NCBI RefSeq assembly: GCF_024053505.1
Contig: NZ_JAMXQS010000007.1
Location: 248,001-312,000 of the forward strand
From: Mesorhizobium liriopis
GTDB taxonomy: Bacteria > Pseudomonadota > Alphaproteobacteria > Rhizobiales > Rhizobiaceae
Reading direction: 5' to 3'
Length of the DNA stretch: 64,000 nucleotides
The first letter of the stretch is position 1; each line of letters starts with the position of its first letter. This document shows, piece by piece, positions 17,248 through 28,167 of the stretch. The position numbers were made by a program, and so were the translations under genes. The notes beneath the pieces are model-generated. The model searched no databases and was not told the origin of the DNA. It was given only the letters and a program-made list of their open reading frames with translations.

Positions 17248-19065
17248 TTAAGCGACCTTGCTCTTCTCGAACCGCTTGCGCTCATGGGTGTCGAGATAAA
17301 GCTTGCGCAGACGGATCGACTTCGGGGTCACTTCCACCAGCTCGTCGTCCTGGATCCAGGCGAGCGCGCGTTCCAGCGTCATGCGCACGGGCGGGGTCAG
17401 CTTCACCGCCTCATCCTTGCCGGCGGCGCGGATGTTGGTGAGCTTCTTGCCTTTCAGCACGTTCACTTCGAGATCGTTGTCGCGGGTGTGGATGCCGATG
17501 ATCATGCCGGCATAGACCTTGACGCCCGGATCGATCACCATCGGACCACGATCCTCGAGGTTCCACAGCGCATAGGCCACGGCCTCGCCCGGCTCGTTGG
17601 CGATCAAAACGCCCTGGATGCGGCCCGGGATGTCGCCCTTATATGGCTCATAGGCGTGAAACAGGCGGTTCATGATGGCCGTGCCGCGCGTGTCGGTCAG
17701 AAGCTCCGACTGGTAGCCGATAAGGCCGCGCGTCGGGGCATGGAACACGAGACGCTGGCGGTTGCCGCCCGAAGGACGCAACTCCTTCATCTCGGCTTTG
17801 CGCTCGCTCATCTTCTGAACGACGATGCCGGCATGCTCCTCATCGACGTCGATCACGACTTCCTCGACGGGCTCGAGCAGCTGGCCGTTCTCGTCCTTCT
17901 GCATGACGACGCGCGGACGCGACACGGCGATCTCGAAGCCTTCGCGGCGCATGGTCTCGATCAGAACCGCGAGCTGAAGCTCGCCGCGGCCGGACACGAA
18001 GAACGAATCCTTCTCGGACGATTCCTCGATCTTGAGCGCGACATTACCTTCGGCCTCACGGAAGAGACGGTCGCGGATCACGCGGCTCGTCACCTTGTCG
18101 CCTTCGGTGCCGGCAAGCGGGCTATCGTTGACGATGAAGCTCATGGTCACGGTCGGCGGATCGATCGGCTGCGCTTCGAGCGGCTCACTGACGGACGGAT
18201 CGCAGAACGTGTCGGCGACGGTGCCCTTGGACAGACCGGCGATCGCCACGATGTCCCCGGCATTCGCCTCGTCGATCGGCTGACGCTCGAGGCCGCGGAA
18301 AGCGAGGATCTTGGAGATGCGGCCCTGCTCGATCATGTTGCCGTCGCTGCCCAGAACCTTGACGGCCTGGTTGGGCTTCAGGTTGCCTGAATGGACGCGG
18401 CCGGTGATGATGCGGCCAAGGAATGGGTTGGCTTCGAGGATCGTGCCGATCATGCGGAACGGGCCGGACGCCACCTTGGGCTCGGGCACGTGACGGACGA
18501 CGAGATCGAACAGCGCCGCGAGACCCTGGTCGGTCGGCCCTTCCGGGCTCTCGGCCAGCCAGCCGGCGCGGCCCGAACCGTAAAGGATCGGGAAATCGAG
18601 CTGCTCATCGGTGGCATCGAGGGCGGCGAAGAGGTCGAACACCTCGTTGACCACCTCGACATGGCGCGCGTCGGGGCGGTCGATCTTGTTGATGACGACG
18701 ATGGGCTTCAAGCCAACCTTGAGTGCCTTGCCGACCACGAACTTGGTCTGAGGCATCGGGCCTTCGGCAGCGTCGACGAGCAGAACCGCGCCGTCCACCA
18801 TTGACAGGATGCGCTCCACCTCACCGCCGAAATCGGCGTGGCCGGGGGTGTCCACGATGTTGATGCGGCAATCCTTCCATTCCACCGAAGTGGCCTTGGC
18901 GAGGATCGTGATGCCGCGTTCCTTTTCGAGGTCGTTGGAATCCATGGCGCGCTCGGCGACGCGCTGGTTGTCGCGCACGGCGCCCGACTGCTTGAGCAGC
19001 GCATCGACGAGCGTGGTCTTGCCATGATCGACGTGCGCGATGATCGCGATATTGCGAAGGGTCAT
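17248..19065 (-). CDS. typA: Translational GTPase TypA/BipA
   Basis: A 605-residue ribosome-associated GTPase of the EF-G-like family, needed for growth under stress and cold and involved in ribosome assembly. Seen: G1 [30 protein letters not shown] (switch I), the G3 motif [19 protein letters not shown]4 [12 protein letters not shown], and the TypA-specific C-terminal end with [19 protein letters not shown] and [16 protein letters not shown] chose ATG 19065, where MTLRNIAII begins, rather than the open frame to 19107. A strong terminator follows. Confidence 0.97.
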   Translation of the reverse strand: MTLRNIAIIAHVDHGKTTLVDALLKQSGAVRDNQRVAERAMDSNDLEKERGITILAKATSVEWKDCRINIVDTPGHADFGGEVERILSMVDGAVLLVDAAEGPMPQTKFVVGKALKVGLKPIVVINKIDRPDARHVEVVNEVFDLFAALDATDEQLDFPILYGSGRAGWLAESPEGPTDQGLAALFDLVVRHVPEPKVASGPFRMIGTILEANPFLGRIITGRVHSGNLKPNQAVKVLGSDGNMIEQGRISKILAFRGLERQPIDEANAGDIVAIAGLSKGTVADTFCDPSVSEPLEAQPIDPPTVTMSFIVNDSPLAGTEGDKVTSRVIRDRLFREAEGNVALKIEESSEKDSFFVSGRGELQLAVLIETMRREGFEIAVSRPRVVMQKDENGQLLEPVEEVVIDVDEEHAGIVVQKMSERKAEMKELRPSGGNRQRLVFHAPTRGLIGYQSELLTDTRGTAIMNRLFHAYEPYKGDIPGRIQGVLIANEPGEAVAYALWNLEDRGPMVIDPGVKVYAGMIIGIHTRDNDLEVNVLKGKKLTNIRAAGKDEAVKLTPPVRMTLERALAWIQDDELVEVTPKSIRLRKLYLDTHERKRFEKSKVA

Positions 19066-19241
19066 TTTAACAGAGATCTCGGAGTTTGGCGGCGGGCGCC
19101 CAAGCAAGTCTGGTGGCTTCGGGCTGGGTTAAGACGTCTCGCACCGCTGAATTCGGATGCGCTCATACCCTCTTTTTCGCAATTGCGAAAGAGGCCGTTA
19201 ACACATCCCTGTCATGCGCCCCTGCTTTGGCTCCGAATGGT

Positions 19242-20213
19242 TTATGAAGCGGGGAAGGGGCCGCCCCAGTCCGCGCGCCGTGCCTGCTTGAACGCCTCGC
19301 CTTCGCGGCGGGTGACGAGCCGCTCTTCCAGCACTCCGCTGTTTCGGCAGAGCTTGAGCGCGACCTTGCCGCTTCCCGTGCGTGCAGGCCCGACGATCCG
19401 TGCCTGTGGCATTGGGACGTTCAAGCGGGTTGCTGCGAGGTAGATGTATTTCTCATCCTCCCAAGGCACTTCAGCACCTTTGGTCAGCCGGTGCGTGCGC
19501 GAGCGGGACACGCGCTGGGCGAAATGGCACCAGTCGGGTGCGATGATAGGGCAGGGCTCACGGTGCGGGCATGGGGCGACGAGCGCGGCGCCCTTCGCAA
19601 TCAACTGCCCGCGGACGGCCAGGATGCGTTGCCAGCCAGCCGGCGTGCCGGGCTCGACCACGAGCAGCACCCCTGCGGTCGCTTCCCACAACCGGTCGAT
19701 CAGCCCGTCGCGCGTGGGAGGTTCGAGCTCGTCCAGAACATAGGAAAGCGTGACGAGATCGGCTTTTGCGCGGGGCGCGAGATCGCGCGTGATGTCGCCT
19801 GCGCGCCATTCGACATGGGCCACACTGCCCGTTTGTGCGAGCTTGTTGCCAAGCGTCCTGATCGGCCCGCTCGCTTCCCATAGCTCGGCGCGCTCCAGTT
19901 CCAGCCAGCAATCCTCGGCGGCCCAGAGCGCGGTTCCCGGTCCAGCACCGCAGTCGAGCAATGTGCGTGGAGTGAAATCCGGCAGCCCTTCCGCCACCCG
20001 CTCCATCGCCGCGCGCAAGGCGGCGAATGTCGCGGGCATGCGGGCCGCAAGATAAGCGAGCCCAGCTTTTTCATCGCTCAGATGGAGCATGCCATCGCGC
20101 GTTTCCGCCCGGTAGCGCGTGGAAAGGCGCGTCGAGGCGCTTCGCAACTCGTCCTGCGAGGCACCGTCGAGGATCTGGTCGAGCGCCGCCGCGAGCGCGC
20201 CGGGCAGTTGCAC
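19242..20213 (-). CDS. Rsm22-type class I methyltransferase, probable ribosome assembly factor with an Fe-S site
   Basis: A 323-residue protein of the mitochondrial/alphaproteobacterial Rsm22 (METTL17) family, involved in small-subunit ribosome assembly. The SAM-binding Rossmann region is seen at RTLLDCGAGPGTALWAA and LVTLSYVLDELEPPTRDGLI. A cysteine pattern C-x5-C-x7-C occurs in APCPHREPCPIIAPDWCHFAQR. A fourth Cys lies about 80 residues later in ALKLCRNSG. Together these match the four cysteines that hold a 4Fe-4S cluster in METTL17. The start is GTG at 20213, one base after the TGA of the M3 peptidase gene, which indicates coupling. Confidence 0.85.
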   Translation of the reverse strand: MQLPGALAAALDQILDGASQDELRSASTRLSTRYRAETRDGMLHLSDEKAGLAYLAARMPATFAALRAAMERVAEGLPDFTPRTLLDCGAGPGTALWAAEDCWLELERAELWEASGPIRTLGNKLAQTGSVAHVEWRAGDITRDLAPRAKADLVTLSYVLDELEPPTRDGLIDRLWEATAGVLLVVEPGTPAGWQRILAVRGQLIAKGAALVAPCPHREPCPIIAPDWCHFAQRVSRSRTHRLTKGAEVPWEDEKYIYLAATRLNVPMPQARIVGPARTGSGKVALKLCRNSGVLEERLVTRREGEAFKQARRADWGGPFPAS

Positions 20214-20214
20214 C

Positions 20215-22260
20215 TCAGATCAGCCCGCGCTTTGCCATCATGGCCTCGGCCGTCGGCATCTTGCCGCGGAAGCGCGTATAGAGCTCTTCCGGGTCGGCCG
20301 AACCGCCGGCGGCATAGATGAAGTGCTTGAGCTTGTCCGCGAGTGCCGGATCGAACGGATCGCCGGTTTCGGTGAAGGCGGCGAAGGCGTCCGCATCCAG
20401 CACTTCCGACCACATGTAGGAATAGTAGCCGGCCGAATAGCCGTCGCCCGAAAACACGTGCTGGAAGTGCGGGGTGCGGTGGCGCATGACGATGGCGTCG
20501 GGCATGCCGATCCGGTCCAGCACCTCCTTTTCGAACGCCATCGGATCGATGGGCGCCTCCGCCCGTGCGTGGTAGGCCATATCGACCAGTGCGGACGAGG
20601 TGAACTCCACCGTTGCGAAACCCTGGTTGAAGTTGCGCGCGGCTTCCATCTTTTCGATCAGGCTTTTCGGCATTGCCTCGCCCGTTTCGGCATGGCGCGC
20701 ATGGCGCTCCAGGATTTCCGGCACGGTCAGCCAGTGCTCGTAGAGCTGCGAGGGCAGTTCCACGAAGTCGCGCGAGACGCTGGTGCCCGATACCGACGGC
20801 CACGTCACCTCGGACAGCATGCCGTGCAGGGCATGGCCGAACTCATGGAACAGTGTCCGCGCTTCATCGAGCGACAGCAGCGCAGGTTGGCCTGCCGGCG
20901 GCTCGGCGAAGTTCATGACATTGTAGATGATGGGTGCCGAGCCCTCGCCGAGCTTGTAGCTCGAGCGCAAGCCGCTCATCCACGCGCCGGAGCGTTTGGA
21001 AGGGCGGTTGAAATAGTCGGCGAGAAACAGCCCGCGCGGCGAGCCGTCCGCGTTCATCACCGCGAACACGCGCACCGACGGGTGCCAGCCAGCGACATCC
21101 GCCAGCTCATCGAATTTCAGCCCGAACAGCCGTTCCGCGACATCGAAGGAAGCCGCGATGACGTTTTCCAGTTCGAGATAAGGCTTCAGCTCGGCCTCGT
21201 CGAAGGCATAGCGCTGGGCGCGCAGCTTTTCCTGGAAGAAGCGCCAGTCCCAGGCGGCGATCGGTTCGTTGGTGCCGCCTTGGGCCGCGAGTGCCTGCAA
21301 ATCTTCCTGATCGCTTGCCGCCTTGGCGCGAGCGCGCTCCCAGACGGGATCGAGCAGGTCCCACACAGCCTGCGGGGTCTTCGCCATGGTGTTGTCGAGC
21401 TTGAGGCTGGCGAAATCGGGATAGCCGACGAGCCTGGCTTTTTCCGCGCGCAGCTTCAGCGTCTGAGCGACGATCGGCCGGTTGTCGTGTTCGGCCACCA
21501 GTTCGCCGCGACCGATAAAGGCGCGGAAGGCCTGCTCGCGCAGGTCGCGCCGCTCGGAGAATGTCGTGAACGGCTCATAGATCGAGCGCGACAGCGTCAC
21601 CGCATAGCGGCCCTTCTGTCCACGCGAGGTAGCAGCCTCGGCCATGGCGCTTTTCAGAAACTCGGGCAGACCGGCAAGGTCGCCTTCGTCCAGAAACAAC
21701 ACCCAGTCCTTTTCGTCGCCAAGCACGTTCTGGCCGAAGCGCGCGCCCAGTCCCGCCAGTTCCTCATTGATGGCCTTCAGCCGCGCTTTGCCGGCATCGT
21801 CGAGCTTGGCGCCCGCGCGCACGAAGCGCTTCCAGGAGAGTTCGAGCACCCGCAGCGTCTCAGCATCGAGCCCAAGCGTCTCACGTTCCTGATAGAGCGT
21901 GTCGATACGGGCGAAGAGCGCCGGGTTCATCGAGATTTCCGACCCGTGCCGCGCCATTTTCGGCGCGATCTCGCGCTCGAGCCCTTGGATCGTTTCATTG
22001 GTGTTGGCGCCCGCCAGCGCCCAGAAGATCGCCGACACGCGCTCCAGGGGCTCGCCTGAAAGCTCGAGCGCCTGGAGAGTGTTTTCGATTGTGGGCTTCT
22101 CGGGGTTGTTCGCGATCCGCTCCACATCCGCCATGTGGTTTCCGAGCGCGGCATCGAAAGCCGGCCCGAAATCCTCGTCGCGCACCAGTTCGAAAGCCGG
22201 CAGGCCATGCGGACCGTTCCACGCGGTCAGGGGATGCGTCTGAAGATCAGGACTGGACAT
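20215..22260 (-). CDS. M3 family zinc oligopeptidase (oligopeptidase A / Dcp type)
   Basis: A 681-residue cytosolic zinc metallopeptidase that degrades short peptides, including signal-peptide fragments. The HExxH site is in ARTLFHEFGHALHGML, near residue 470. The third zinc ligand (Glu) lies in the following SRDFVELPSQLYEHW. The length and lack of a signal peptide fit the oligopeptidase A/Dcp branch. ATG 22260 begins SSPDLQTHPLTAWNGPHGLPAF, the usual N-terminus; the frame is open to 22338. The stop overlaps closely with the start of the Rsm22 gene. Confidence 0.94.
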   Translation of the reverse strand: MSSPDLQTHPLTAWNGPHGLPAFELVRDEDFGPAFDAALGNHMADVERIANNPEKPTIENTLQALELSGEPLERVSAIFWALAGANTNETIQGLEREIAPKMARHGSEISMNPALFARIDTLYQERETLGLDAETLRVLELSWKRFVRAGAKLDDAGKARLKAINEELAGLGARFGQNVLGDEKDWVLFLDEGDLAGLPEFLKSAMAEAATSRGQKGRYAVTLSRSIYEPFTTFSERRDLREQAFRAFIGRGELVAEHDNRPIVAQTLKLRAEKARLVGYPDFASLKLDNTMAKTPQAVWDLLDPVWERARAKAASDQEDLQALAAQGGTNEPIAAWDWRFFQEKLRAQRYAFDEAELKPYLELENVIAASFDVAERLFGLKFDELADVAGWHPSVRVFAVMNADGSPRGLFLADYFNRPSKRSGAWMSGLRSSYKLGEGSAPIIYNVMNFAEPPAGQPALLSLDEARTLFHEFGHALHGMLSEVTWPSVSGTSVSRDFVELPSQLYEHWLTVPEILERHARHAETGEAMPKSLIEKMEAARNFNQGFATVEFTSSALVDMAYHARAEAPIDPMAFEKEVLDRIGMPDAIVMRHRTPHFQHVFSGDGYSAGYYSYMWSEVLDADAFAAFTETGDPFDPALADKLKHFIYAAGGSADPEELYTRFRGKMPTAEAMMAKRGLI

Positions 22261-22348
22261 GGTGGCTCCGAGTAAAGTCGTGCGGCTGGCATAAGGCTCG
22301 TCAGCGCCGCATGTAAGCAGGCAAAGCGCGGGAGGCAATCAAACCGGC

Positions 22349-23167
22349 ATGATCATTCGCGGCATCGACTTCACCTCGCGCCCAACGAGGCGCAAACCGA
22401 TCACCTGCGTCGAGGCGCGGCTTGATGGCGAGGTGTTGAAGGTCGAGCGACTGGAAAAGTGGGAAAGCTTTGGGGGCTATGGAGAGGTGTTGCGGCGCCC
22501 CGGTCCCTGGATCGCCGGTCTCGATTTTCCTTTCTCGCAATCGCGTCGTTTCATCGAAAACATCGGCTGGCCGCGTGAGTGGCGCGCCATGATCCGCCAT
22601 GTCGCCGGCATGGATCGCGCCGCCTTCCGTGCAGCTCTCGAAGCCTACCGACTGCCACGCGCCATCGGCGACCGCGAGCACAGCCGCGCAACCGACAGGT
22701 CGGCCCGTTCGGTCAGCCCGCAGAAACTTTATGGCGTACCGGTCGCCCTGATGTTCTTCGAAGGCGTGCCACGCCTGCTCGAAGCGGGTGTCACGGTCGC
22801 CGGGTTGCACGAGGGAGATCCGGAGCGTGTCGCGGTGGAAGCCTATCCCGGCGTCCTTGCCCGCCACCTGATCGGACGGCGATCCTACAAGAACGACGAT
22901 CTCAGGAAGCAGACCGCCGACCAGCAGGCGGCGCGGGAGGAGATACTCAGGCACCTTGGCAGCGGCACGCTTCTCCCCACCCATGGCGTGATCGTCGAAA
23001 CCGATATTCCCTTTGCGGACGATCCGAGCGGCGACACGCTCGACGCCCTGCTTTGCGCTGTACAAGCCGCATGGTGCTGTCGCGAAAGAGACCACGATTT
23101 CGGCGCACCGGAAGGGTTCGACCTGCTGGAAGGCTGGATCGCGGATCCGACACTTCCAACAGTGTGA
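22349..23167 (+). CDS. DUF429 domain protein
   Basis: A 272-residue DUF429 family protein. The fold is predicted RNase H-like (a nuclease-like fold of unknown activity). Acidic residues sit in IIRGIDFTSRPTRR at the start, IAGLDFPFSQSRRFIE near residue 58, and DDPSGDTLDALLCAVQAAW near the C-terminus, as expected for this fold. The protein is divergent from the M3 peptidase gene (88-base gap, probably shared promoters) and convergent with purH. No function can be stated. Confidence 0.8.
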   Translation: MIIRGIDFTSRPTRRKPITCVEARLDGEVLKVERLEKWESFGGYGEVLRRPGPWIAGLDFPFSQSRRFIENIGWPREWRAMIRHVAGMDRAAFRAALEAYRLPRAIGDREHSRATDRSARSVSPQKLYGVPVALMFFEGVPRLLEAGVTVAGLHEGDPERVAVEAYPGVLARHLIGRRSYKNDDLRKQTADQQAAREEILRHLGSGTLLPTHGVIVETDIPFADDPSGDTLDALLCAVQAAWCCRERDHDFGAPEGFDLLEGWIADPTLPTV

Positions 23168-23303
23168 CGTCCGAGCTTCAAGCCTGTGAAAACCGGACCG
23201 GGACGCCTGTCCCGCGTAAGAGCTCAATTTTTGGCGCACGGTCGGCGTTCTGCAGCCGGTTGGCTTGCCGTCCCCTGATATTTGTCAGGCGGATGACCCA
23301 GCC

Positions 23304-24920
23304 TTAGTGCCGGAAGTGTCGGACCCCGGTGAACACCATCGCCAAACCGGCCTCGTCCGCTGCCTTGATCACATCCTCGTCGCGCATCGAGCCGCCCGGC
23401 TGGATCACGGCCGTGGCACCCGCTTCCGCAGCCGCCAGCAATCCGTCGGCAAAGGGGAAGAACGCGTCGGACGCGACCACGGAACCGAGCGTCTGCGGCT
23501 CGGCCAGACCAGCTGCCTCCGCCGCATCACGCGCTTTCCAGGCGGCGATGCGCGAAGCATCCACACGGCTCATCTGGCCGGCACCGATGCCGACCGTCGC
23601 GCCATTCTTGGCATAAACGATGGCATTCGACTTCACGTGTTTGGTCACACGGAAGGCGAAGCGCATGTCGGCGAGTTCCTGCGCGCTCGGCTCCCGCCTG
23701 GAAACGATACGCAGGTCGAGATCGTCCACGCTCTGCGCGTCGCGGTTCTGAAGCAGGAAGCCGCCGGCAATGGTGCGAAGAACACGGCCACCGGCGCGCG
23801 GATCGGGCATGGCGCCGGTGAGGAGCAGGCGCAGGTTCTTCTTGGCGGCGATTACCTGAAGCGCCTCGTCACTCGCCTCGGGCGCGATGATCACTTCGGT
23901 GAAGATTTCGACCACGGCGCGCGCGGTGTCCGCGTCGAGTTTCTGGTTGAAGGCGACGATACCGCCAAATGCCGAGATCGGATCGCAGGCGAGCGCCTTG
24001 CGGTAGGCATCGAGCAGGTCTGGCCCCTCGGCCACACCGCATGGATTGGCGTGCTTGACGATGATGGCGGCAGCGGTTCGGCTCGCATCGAACTCGGCAG
24101 CGAGCTCGAACGCGGCGTCGGTGTCGTTGAGATTGTTGAAGGACAGCGCCTTGCCCTGCACGACGCGGGCAAGTGCGGCCCCTGGGCGCTGCTCGCCGGT
24201 CAGATAGAGCCCCGCCTGCTGGTGCGGGTTCTCGCCATAGCGCATGGAGGAGGCGAGCTTGCCGCCGAGCGCAAAGCGGGCGGGCGCCTGGATGTCGAGC
24301 GCGTCCGCAAACCAGCCTGCGATGGCCGCATCATAGGTCGCGGTGCGGGCGAAGGCGCGGGCGGCGAGCGTCTTGCGGAACTCGTAAGACAGCGCGCCAT
24401 CGCCTTCATCCAGCGCATCAAGCACGGACGCGTAGTCGGCCGGATCGGTGACGCAGGCGAGATAGGCGTGGTTCTTCGCCGCCGCGCGGATCATGGCCGG
24501 GCCGCCGATGTCGATGTTCTCAACCGTGTTGGCCCAATCCGCTCCCTTCTGGCGCACTTCCTCGAAGGGGTAGAGGTTGACGACAAGCAGATCGATCGGC
24601 GCGATCTTGTGCGTTTCCATGGCCTGCGCATGCTCGGCATCGTCGCGAATGCCGAGGAGTGCGCCATGGACGCCGGGGTGAAGCGTCTTCACGCGGCCGT
24701 CCATGATTTCGGGGAAACCGGTGAGTTCGGAGACGTCGCGGACGGCAAGGCCCGCTTCAGCAAGGCTCTTGCGCGTGCCGCCGGTCGAAACCAGCTCGAC
24801 GCCGCGTGCAGCGAGCGCCTGGGCGAACTCGATCAGGCCGGTCTTGTCGGAAACCGAGAGGAGCGCACGTCGGATGGCAACGCGGTCGGGCGGGGTGATG
24901 GACTTGGCGGCGACGGCCAT
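23304..24920 (-). CDS. purH: Bifunctional AICAR transformylase / IMP cyclohydrolase
   Basis: Catalyses the last two steps of de novo IMP synthesis. The 538-residue protein has an N-terminal IMP cyclohydrolase (MGS-like) half with [32 protein letters not shown] and [15 protein letters not shown]. The C-terminal AICAR transformylase half has [26 protein letters not shown] (catalytic Lys/His) and [21 protein letters not shown] 24920 is the family start; the frame stays open to 25061. It follows the heparinase and rsmB genes on the minus strand, a common Hyphomicrobiales order. Confidence 0.97.
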   Translation of the reverse strand: MAVAAKSITPPDRVAIRRALLSVSDKTGLIEFAQALAARGVELVSTGGTRKSLAEAGLAVRDVSELTGFPEIMDGRVKTLHPGVHGALLGIRDDAEHAQAMETHKIAPIDLLVVNLYPFEEVRQKGADWANTVENIDIGGPAMIRAAAKNHAYLACVTDPADYASVLDALDEGDGALSYEFRKTLAARAFARTATYDAAIAGWFADALDIQAPARFALGGKLASSMRYGENPHQQAGLYLTGEQRPGAALARVVQGKALSFNNLNDTDAAFELAAEFDASRTAAAIIVKHANPCGVAEGPDLLDAYRKALACDPISAFGGIVAFNQKLDADTARAVVEIFTEVIIAPEASDEALQVIAAKKNLRLLLTGAMPDPRAGGRVLRTIAGGFLLQNRDAQSVDDLDLRIVSRREPSAQELADMRFAFRVTKHVKSNAIVYAKNGATVGIGAGQMSRVDASRIAAWKARDAAEAAGLAEPQTLGSVVASDAFFPFADGLLAAAEAGATAVIQPGGSMRDEDVIKAADEAGLAMVFTGVRHFRH

Positions 24921-25026
24921 TGGCGCGGCTTCCTGTGAGAGAAGTGATGCGCTGCGGGTTAGCCGGGCTCCGCCCTCAAGATCAAGCGTTTCCGCCTGAG
25001 AGGCTATTCCTGGTCCATGACAGCCT

Positions 25027-26721
25027 CTAAATCCGCACAAAGCTCCAGCCGATCTCGGCATTGTCGCCCGCCTCGAAACGGATCACGATCTGCCGTGTGC
25101 GGCGTGGGCCGGCGATGCCGGCGAAGAAGATCGACTCTTCCACCTGCGGCTCATGCTCGCGGCAGCGGAAGGTCCAGGCCTCGTTGCCGCGTGCGACCAG
25201 CACCAGCGCACCGTGCTCGTCGCGGAAGAGCTCGACATCCGGATGAAGGTGAAAACGCAGGGTTCCCTGAACGGTATTCCGGGTAGCCCGGCCTCGTGCG
25301 ACGAGCCTGTCGAGGCCCGACAGGCGCGTGCCGTTGCGGTCGAGGCGCAGGGCTCGATCATGGATGAAACCGAAGCGGGAGAGATAGCCGTCATGGCTGG
25401 CGGTGAAGCCTTGCGCATCGCGCTCGTCCTGCCTTTCAACCGTAACCTGGCGCGGGCCGTCGATCATGGGCGCAGCGGGCGCATCCCTGGCGCCACGGGG
25501 GAGCGCGAAGCGGGCGGAGGAGGTGTCGTCGAGCACCAGCGTCGAGTGCGCGGCGGTGGCGCGGGCAAGCGGGCGGAAGTCGGCCGCACCGCGATGATCG
25601 ACGCCGCTGTTCACCACGAGGCTGCGCCCGTTGGCCGAGAACTCGAATGACAAGCAGCCCGCATGGGCTTCGAAGGAGAGATCGAGCGGAGGAATGGCAC
25701 CGCAATCGGCGATCACCACGGTGCGCGCTTGGTTGAGCCGCGTGTAGCCTGAGTGAGCCGCATGCGTCAGCGGCGTGCCGCGCGATTCGTCGTGGCGCAT
25801 GATGGCGGCGATGCGCTCGTGTGGTGTCGCGCCGACGCCGTTGAAGCGCGCCAGCGTATCGTCGGCATGACGGAAGAAGCGCAGCATGGGCAGCATGCGC
25901 TCGATGGCATGCAGAAGGGCTGGTGGCGGGGCTTCGCCTTGCGCGGCGTAGGTGTGGCGCAAGGGCAGGAGGTCGCTCAACAGACTGACCAGCATTTCCG
26001 GGTTTCGCCCGCGATGCCCGCCATCGGGCAGGATCTGGCGCTCGAGTTCCTGCGACAGATGCCGCGTGGCAAACAGCAAGGCGCGTTGGGAGACGGGGAG
26101 CGAAAGGGCCGAAAAAGCCAGCGCGATGCGCGCCTGCAGCCGGTCGCTGCCCGCCGGCAGGTCGGGCGTGACGGCACGCAAGTAGCGCACTTGAACCATC
26201 ATCGAGCGGAGAAAGGCGCGGTGGAAGGACCGTTCGGCCCCTTGCAGCAGCATGGGAGAATGCACGAGCCATGCGTTCAGCCTCGTCGCAACGGTGCGCG
26301 GCTCCCAAGCGTCGCCCCCGATGCGCCGGCCGGGGCCTTCGATCCAGTCGGATACGAGCGCCCGGGCGTTCGCATAAGCGAGTTCTGTGCGGGCGGCGCG
26401 GCAGTGGCGCAGCCAGCCGAAGCCGTGCAGTTCCTCACGCCAGCCCCGATGGGGCACGGAAAGCGAAAAGGGCGAACTGCCATGGGTTTCCACCATCCGC
26501 CCGCCGAGCGGAAAGCGGCCATGGTAGATATCCTGGGCGATCAGCGGGTCTGCGGCGCGGAGGTCGGGCGGGGAGGCAAGCACGCGACTTGGCGTGGTGC
26601 CGGCGAAGCGCCACCGATGCAGCCACCCGATCCGGAGCCGCCGTCGCGTTCGGCGCAAGCCATCGCGCAAAGCTAGCCCCCAGATGGGCATCCGGCTATC
26701 CGCCGTGATTGCCACCACCAC
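25027..26721 (-). CDS. Heparinase II/III family protein
   Basis: A 564-residue protein with an N-terminal alpha-toroid region and a C-terminal beta-sandwich. The heparinase II/III signature is in [46 protein letters not shown] and [17 protein letters not shown]. The start is uncertain: GTG codons at 26721-26713 follow AAGGAG directly, and ATG 26691 is the next choice. No signal peptide is obvious. The gene is conserved between rsmB and purH in Hyphomicrobiales without a known polysaccharide substrate there, so polysaccharide lyase activity is only family-level inference. Confidence 0.88.
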   Translation of the reverse strand: MVVAITADSRMPIWGLALRDGLRRTRRRLRIGWLHRWRFAGTTPSRVLASPPDLRAADPLIAQDIYHGRFPLGGRMVETHGSSPFSLSVPHRGWREELHGFGWLRHCRAARTELAYANARALVSDWIEGPGRRIGGDAWEPRTVATRLNAWLVHSPMLLQGAERSFHRAFLRSMMVQVRYLRAVTPDLPAGSDRLQARIALAFSALSLPVSQRALLFATRHLSQELERQILPDGGHRGRNPEMLVSLLSDLLPLRHTYAAQGEAPPPALLHAIERMLPMLRFFRHADDTLARFNGVGATPHERIAAIMRHDESRGTPLTHAAHSGYTRLNQARTVVIADCGAIPPLDLSFEAHAGCLSFEFSANGRSLVVNSGVDHRGAADFRPLARATAAHSTLVLDDTSSARFALPRGARDAPAAPMIDGPRQVTVERQDERDAQGFTASHDGYLSRFGFIHDRALRLDRNGTRLSGLDRLVARGRATRNTVQGTLRFHLHPDVELFRDEHGALVLVARGNEAWTFRCREHEPQVEESIFFAGIAGPRRTRQIVIRFEAGDNAEIGWSFVRI

Positions 26722-26784
26722 TCCTTGGATTGTTTCCCCGACGGTGATTCTAGCTGATTCACGAGGGCAGAAGAAATACTTCCT

Positions 26785-28167
26785 TTACTTTACGATGCGG
26801 AAGCGAGCGGCGAAAAATCCGTCGAGGCCGGAAACACTCGGATCCGATGAGAACCAATCGGCAGGCGTCGTGCGCAATGTGCCGGCTTGGGTGACAAAAG
26901 GCGCGATGCCTTCGATCTCGTCCGCACGGAAGGGCTCGGGCTCGATCCCGGGTACCTCACGCAGGAAGGCGGCCCACAGGTCTTCACCTTCTTCGGGCAT
27001 CAGCGAGCAGTTGGAAAAGACCACGCGCCCGCCGGGCTTCACGAACTGGACCGCGCGTTCAGCAAGGCGACGCTGCAAGGCAGCGAGCTTGGCGACGTCC
27101 TCCGGGCCCTTGGTCCATGGCACGTCCGGGTGACGGCGCACGGTGCCGGTGGACGAGCAGGGTGCGTCGAGCAGGATCGCGTCGAAAAGCTCAGCGGGCT
27201 CGTGGCGCAGAATATCGGCCTCGACGGTTTCGGCTTCGAGCCCGAGGCGGTCGAGATTGTGGCGCAGGCGCTTGAGGCGTGATCGGGAGATGTCGAAGGC
27301 CGTGACCTTTGCGCCCGCCAGAGCGAGCTGTGCGGTCTTGCCCCCGGGCGCGGCGCAGAGGTCGGCGACACGCAGGCCTGCCACATCGCCGAGCAGGCGT
27401 GCCGGCAGGCTCGCAGCTGCATCCTGCACCCACCATGCCCCTTCGGTGAACCCGGGTAAATCGGGCACGGGGGCTGGGAGGCGAGCGACCCGGACGCTGC
27501 CATTGGGGAGAACGGTGCCGTCGAGACGCTCGGCCCACAGAGCGGGATCGGCGCGCATCGTGAAATCGACGGGCGCCTCGACGCGGTGGGCCTGAAGGAT
27601 GGTGCGCGCCTTCTCTCCGCCATAGGCCGCTTCGAGGCCGGAGCGGAACCAGTGCGGGGCGTCCTCCGCACGGTCGAGCGCGGGCGGCAGAGCGGTTTCT
27701 TTTTCGCGTGAAAGGCTGCGCAGGAGGCCGTTCACGAGGCCACCGAAACGCGCGGTGCGCGGGTCGCTCTTGGCGTGGGTGACGGCAAGGTCGACGGCGG
27801 CGGAGTCCGGCACGTCGAGGAAAAGGATCTGGGACGCACCCGCATGCAGAATATGCTCGAGAGCGCGCGCCTTGGGCGGTAGCGCGTCGCGCAGGCGGGC
27901 GGCGATCAGCTGCGCGATAGTGCCGCGAAAGCGCAGGGCGCTCAGCAGGATCGCCCGGACGAGCGCACGATCGGGAACGCTCAGCGCGGCATATTGCGGA
28001 TGACCATGCTCGGCATCGACCATGCCGTCGAGCGGCGTTTTCGCATCGACCACTGCCGCCAGGAGTTTGGCCGCGGCCTTGCGGGAGGCGAGGCCGGGCA
28101 CATCGGGCTGGGTTTCGGAAGAGTTGTCAGGCTGCCGTCGCCGCGCGGGGCTCCGGCTCAAGACCAT
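26785..28167 (-). CDS. rsmB: 16S rRNA m5C967 methyltransferase RsmB (NusB domain plus RNA m5C methyltransferase)
   Basis: A 460-residue protein. The N-terminal NusB-like RNA-binding domain ([21 protein letters not shown] .. [16 protein letters not shown]) precedes a SAM-dependent m5C methyltransferase domain. Seen: [16 protein letters not shown] (SAM), [18 protein letters not shown] (motif IV with the PC catalytic-release Cys) and [14 protein letters not shown] (motif VI catalytic Cys). ATG 28167 overlaps the 3' end of htpX by 10 bases, so the two are coupled; the open frame to 28236 is not used. RsmB rather than RsmF is suggested by the NusB domain. Confidence 0.93.
   Translation of the reverse strand: MVLSRSPARRRQPDNSSETQPDVPGLASRKAAAKLLAAVVDAKTPLDGMVDAEHGHPQYAALSVPDRALVRAILLSALRFRGTIAQLIAARLRDALPPKARALEHILHAGASQILFLDVPDSAAVDLAVTHAKSDPRTARFGGLVNGLLRSLSREKETALPPALDRAEDAPHWFRSGLEAAYGGEKARTILQAHRVEAPVDFTMRADPALWAERLDGTVLPNGSVRVARLPAPVPDLPGFTEGAWWVQDAAASLPARLLGDVAGLRVADLCAAPGGKTAQLALAGAKVTAFDISRSRLKRLRHNLDRLGLEAETVEADILRHEPAELFDAILLDAPCSSTGTVRRHPDVPWTKGPEDVAKLAALQRRLAERAVQFVKPGGRVVFSNCSLMPEEGEDLWAAFLREVPGIEPEPFRADEIEGIAPFVTQAGTLRTTPADWFSSDPSVSGLDGFFAARFRIVK

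Noticed and set aside
20119-22059. A 646-codon plus-strand frame opposite the M3 peptidase gene
   Set aside because: Composition is typical of an antisense GC-rich frame, with no family motif, while the opposite strand has the HEFGH peptidase.
23265-24938. A 557-codon plus-strand frame opposite purH
   Set aside because: Antisense to a complete purH with all motifs; no ribosome binding site or recognisable domain.
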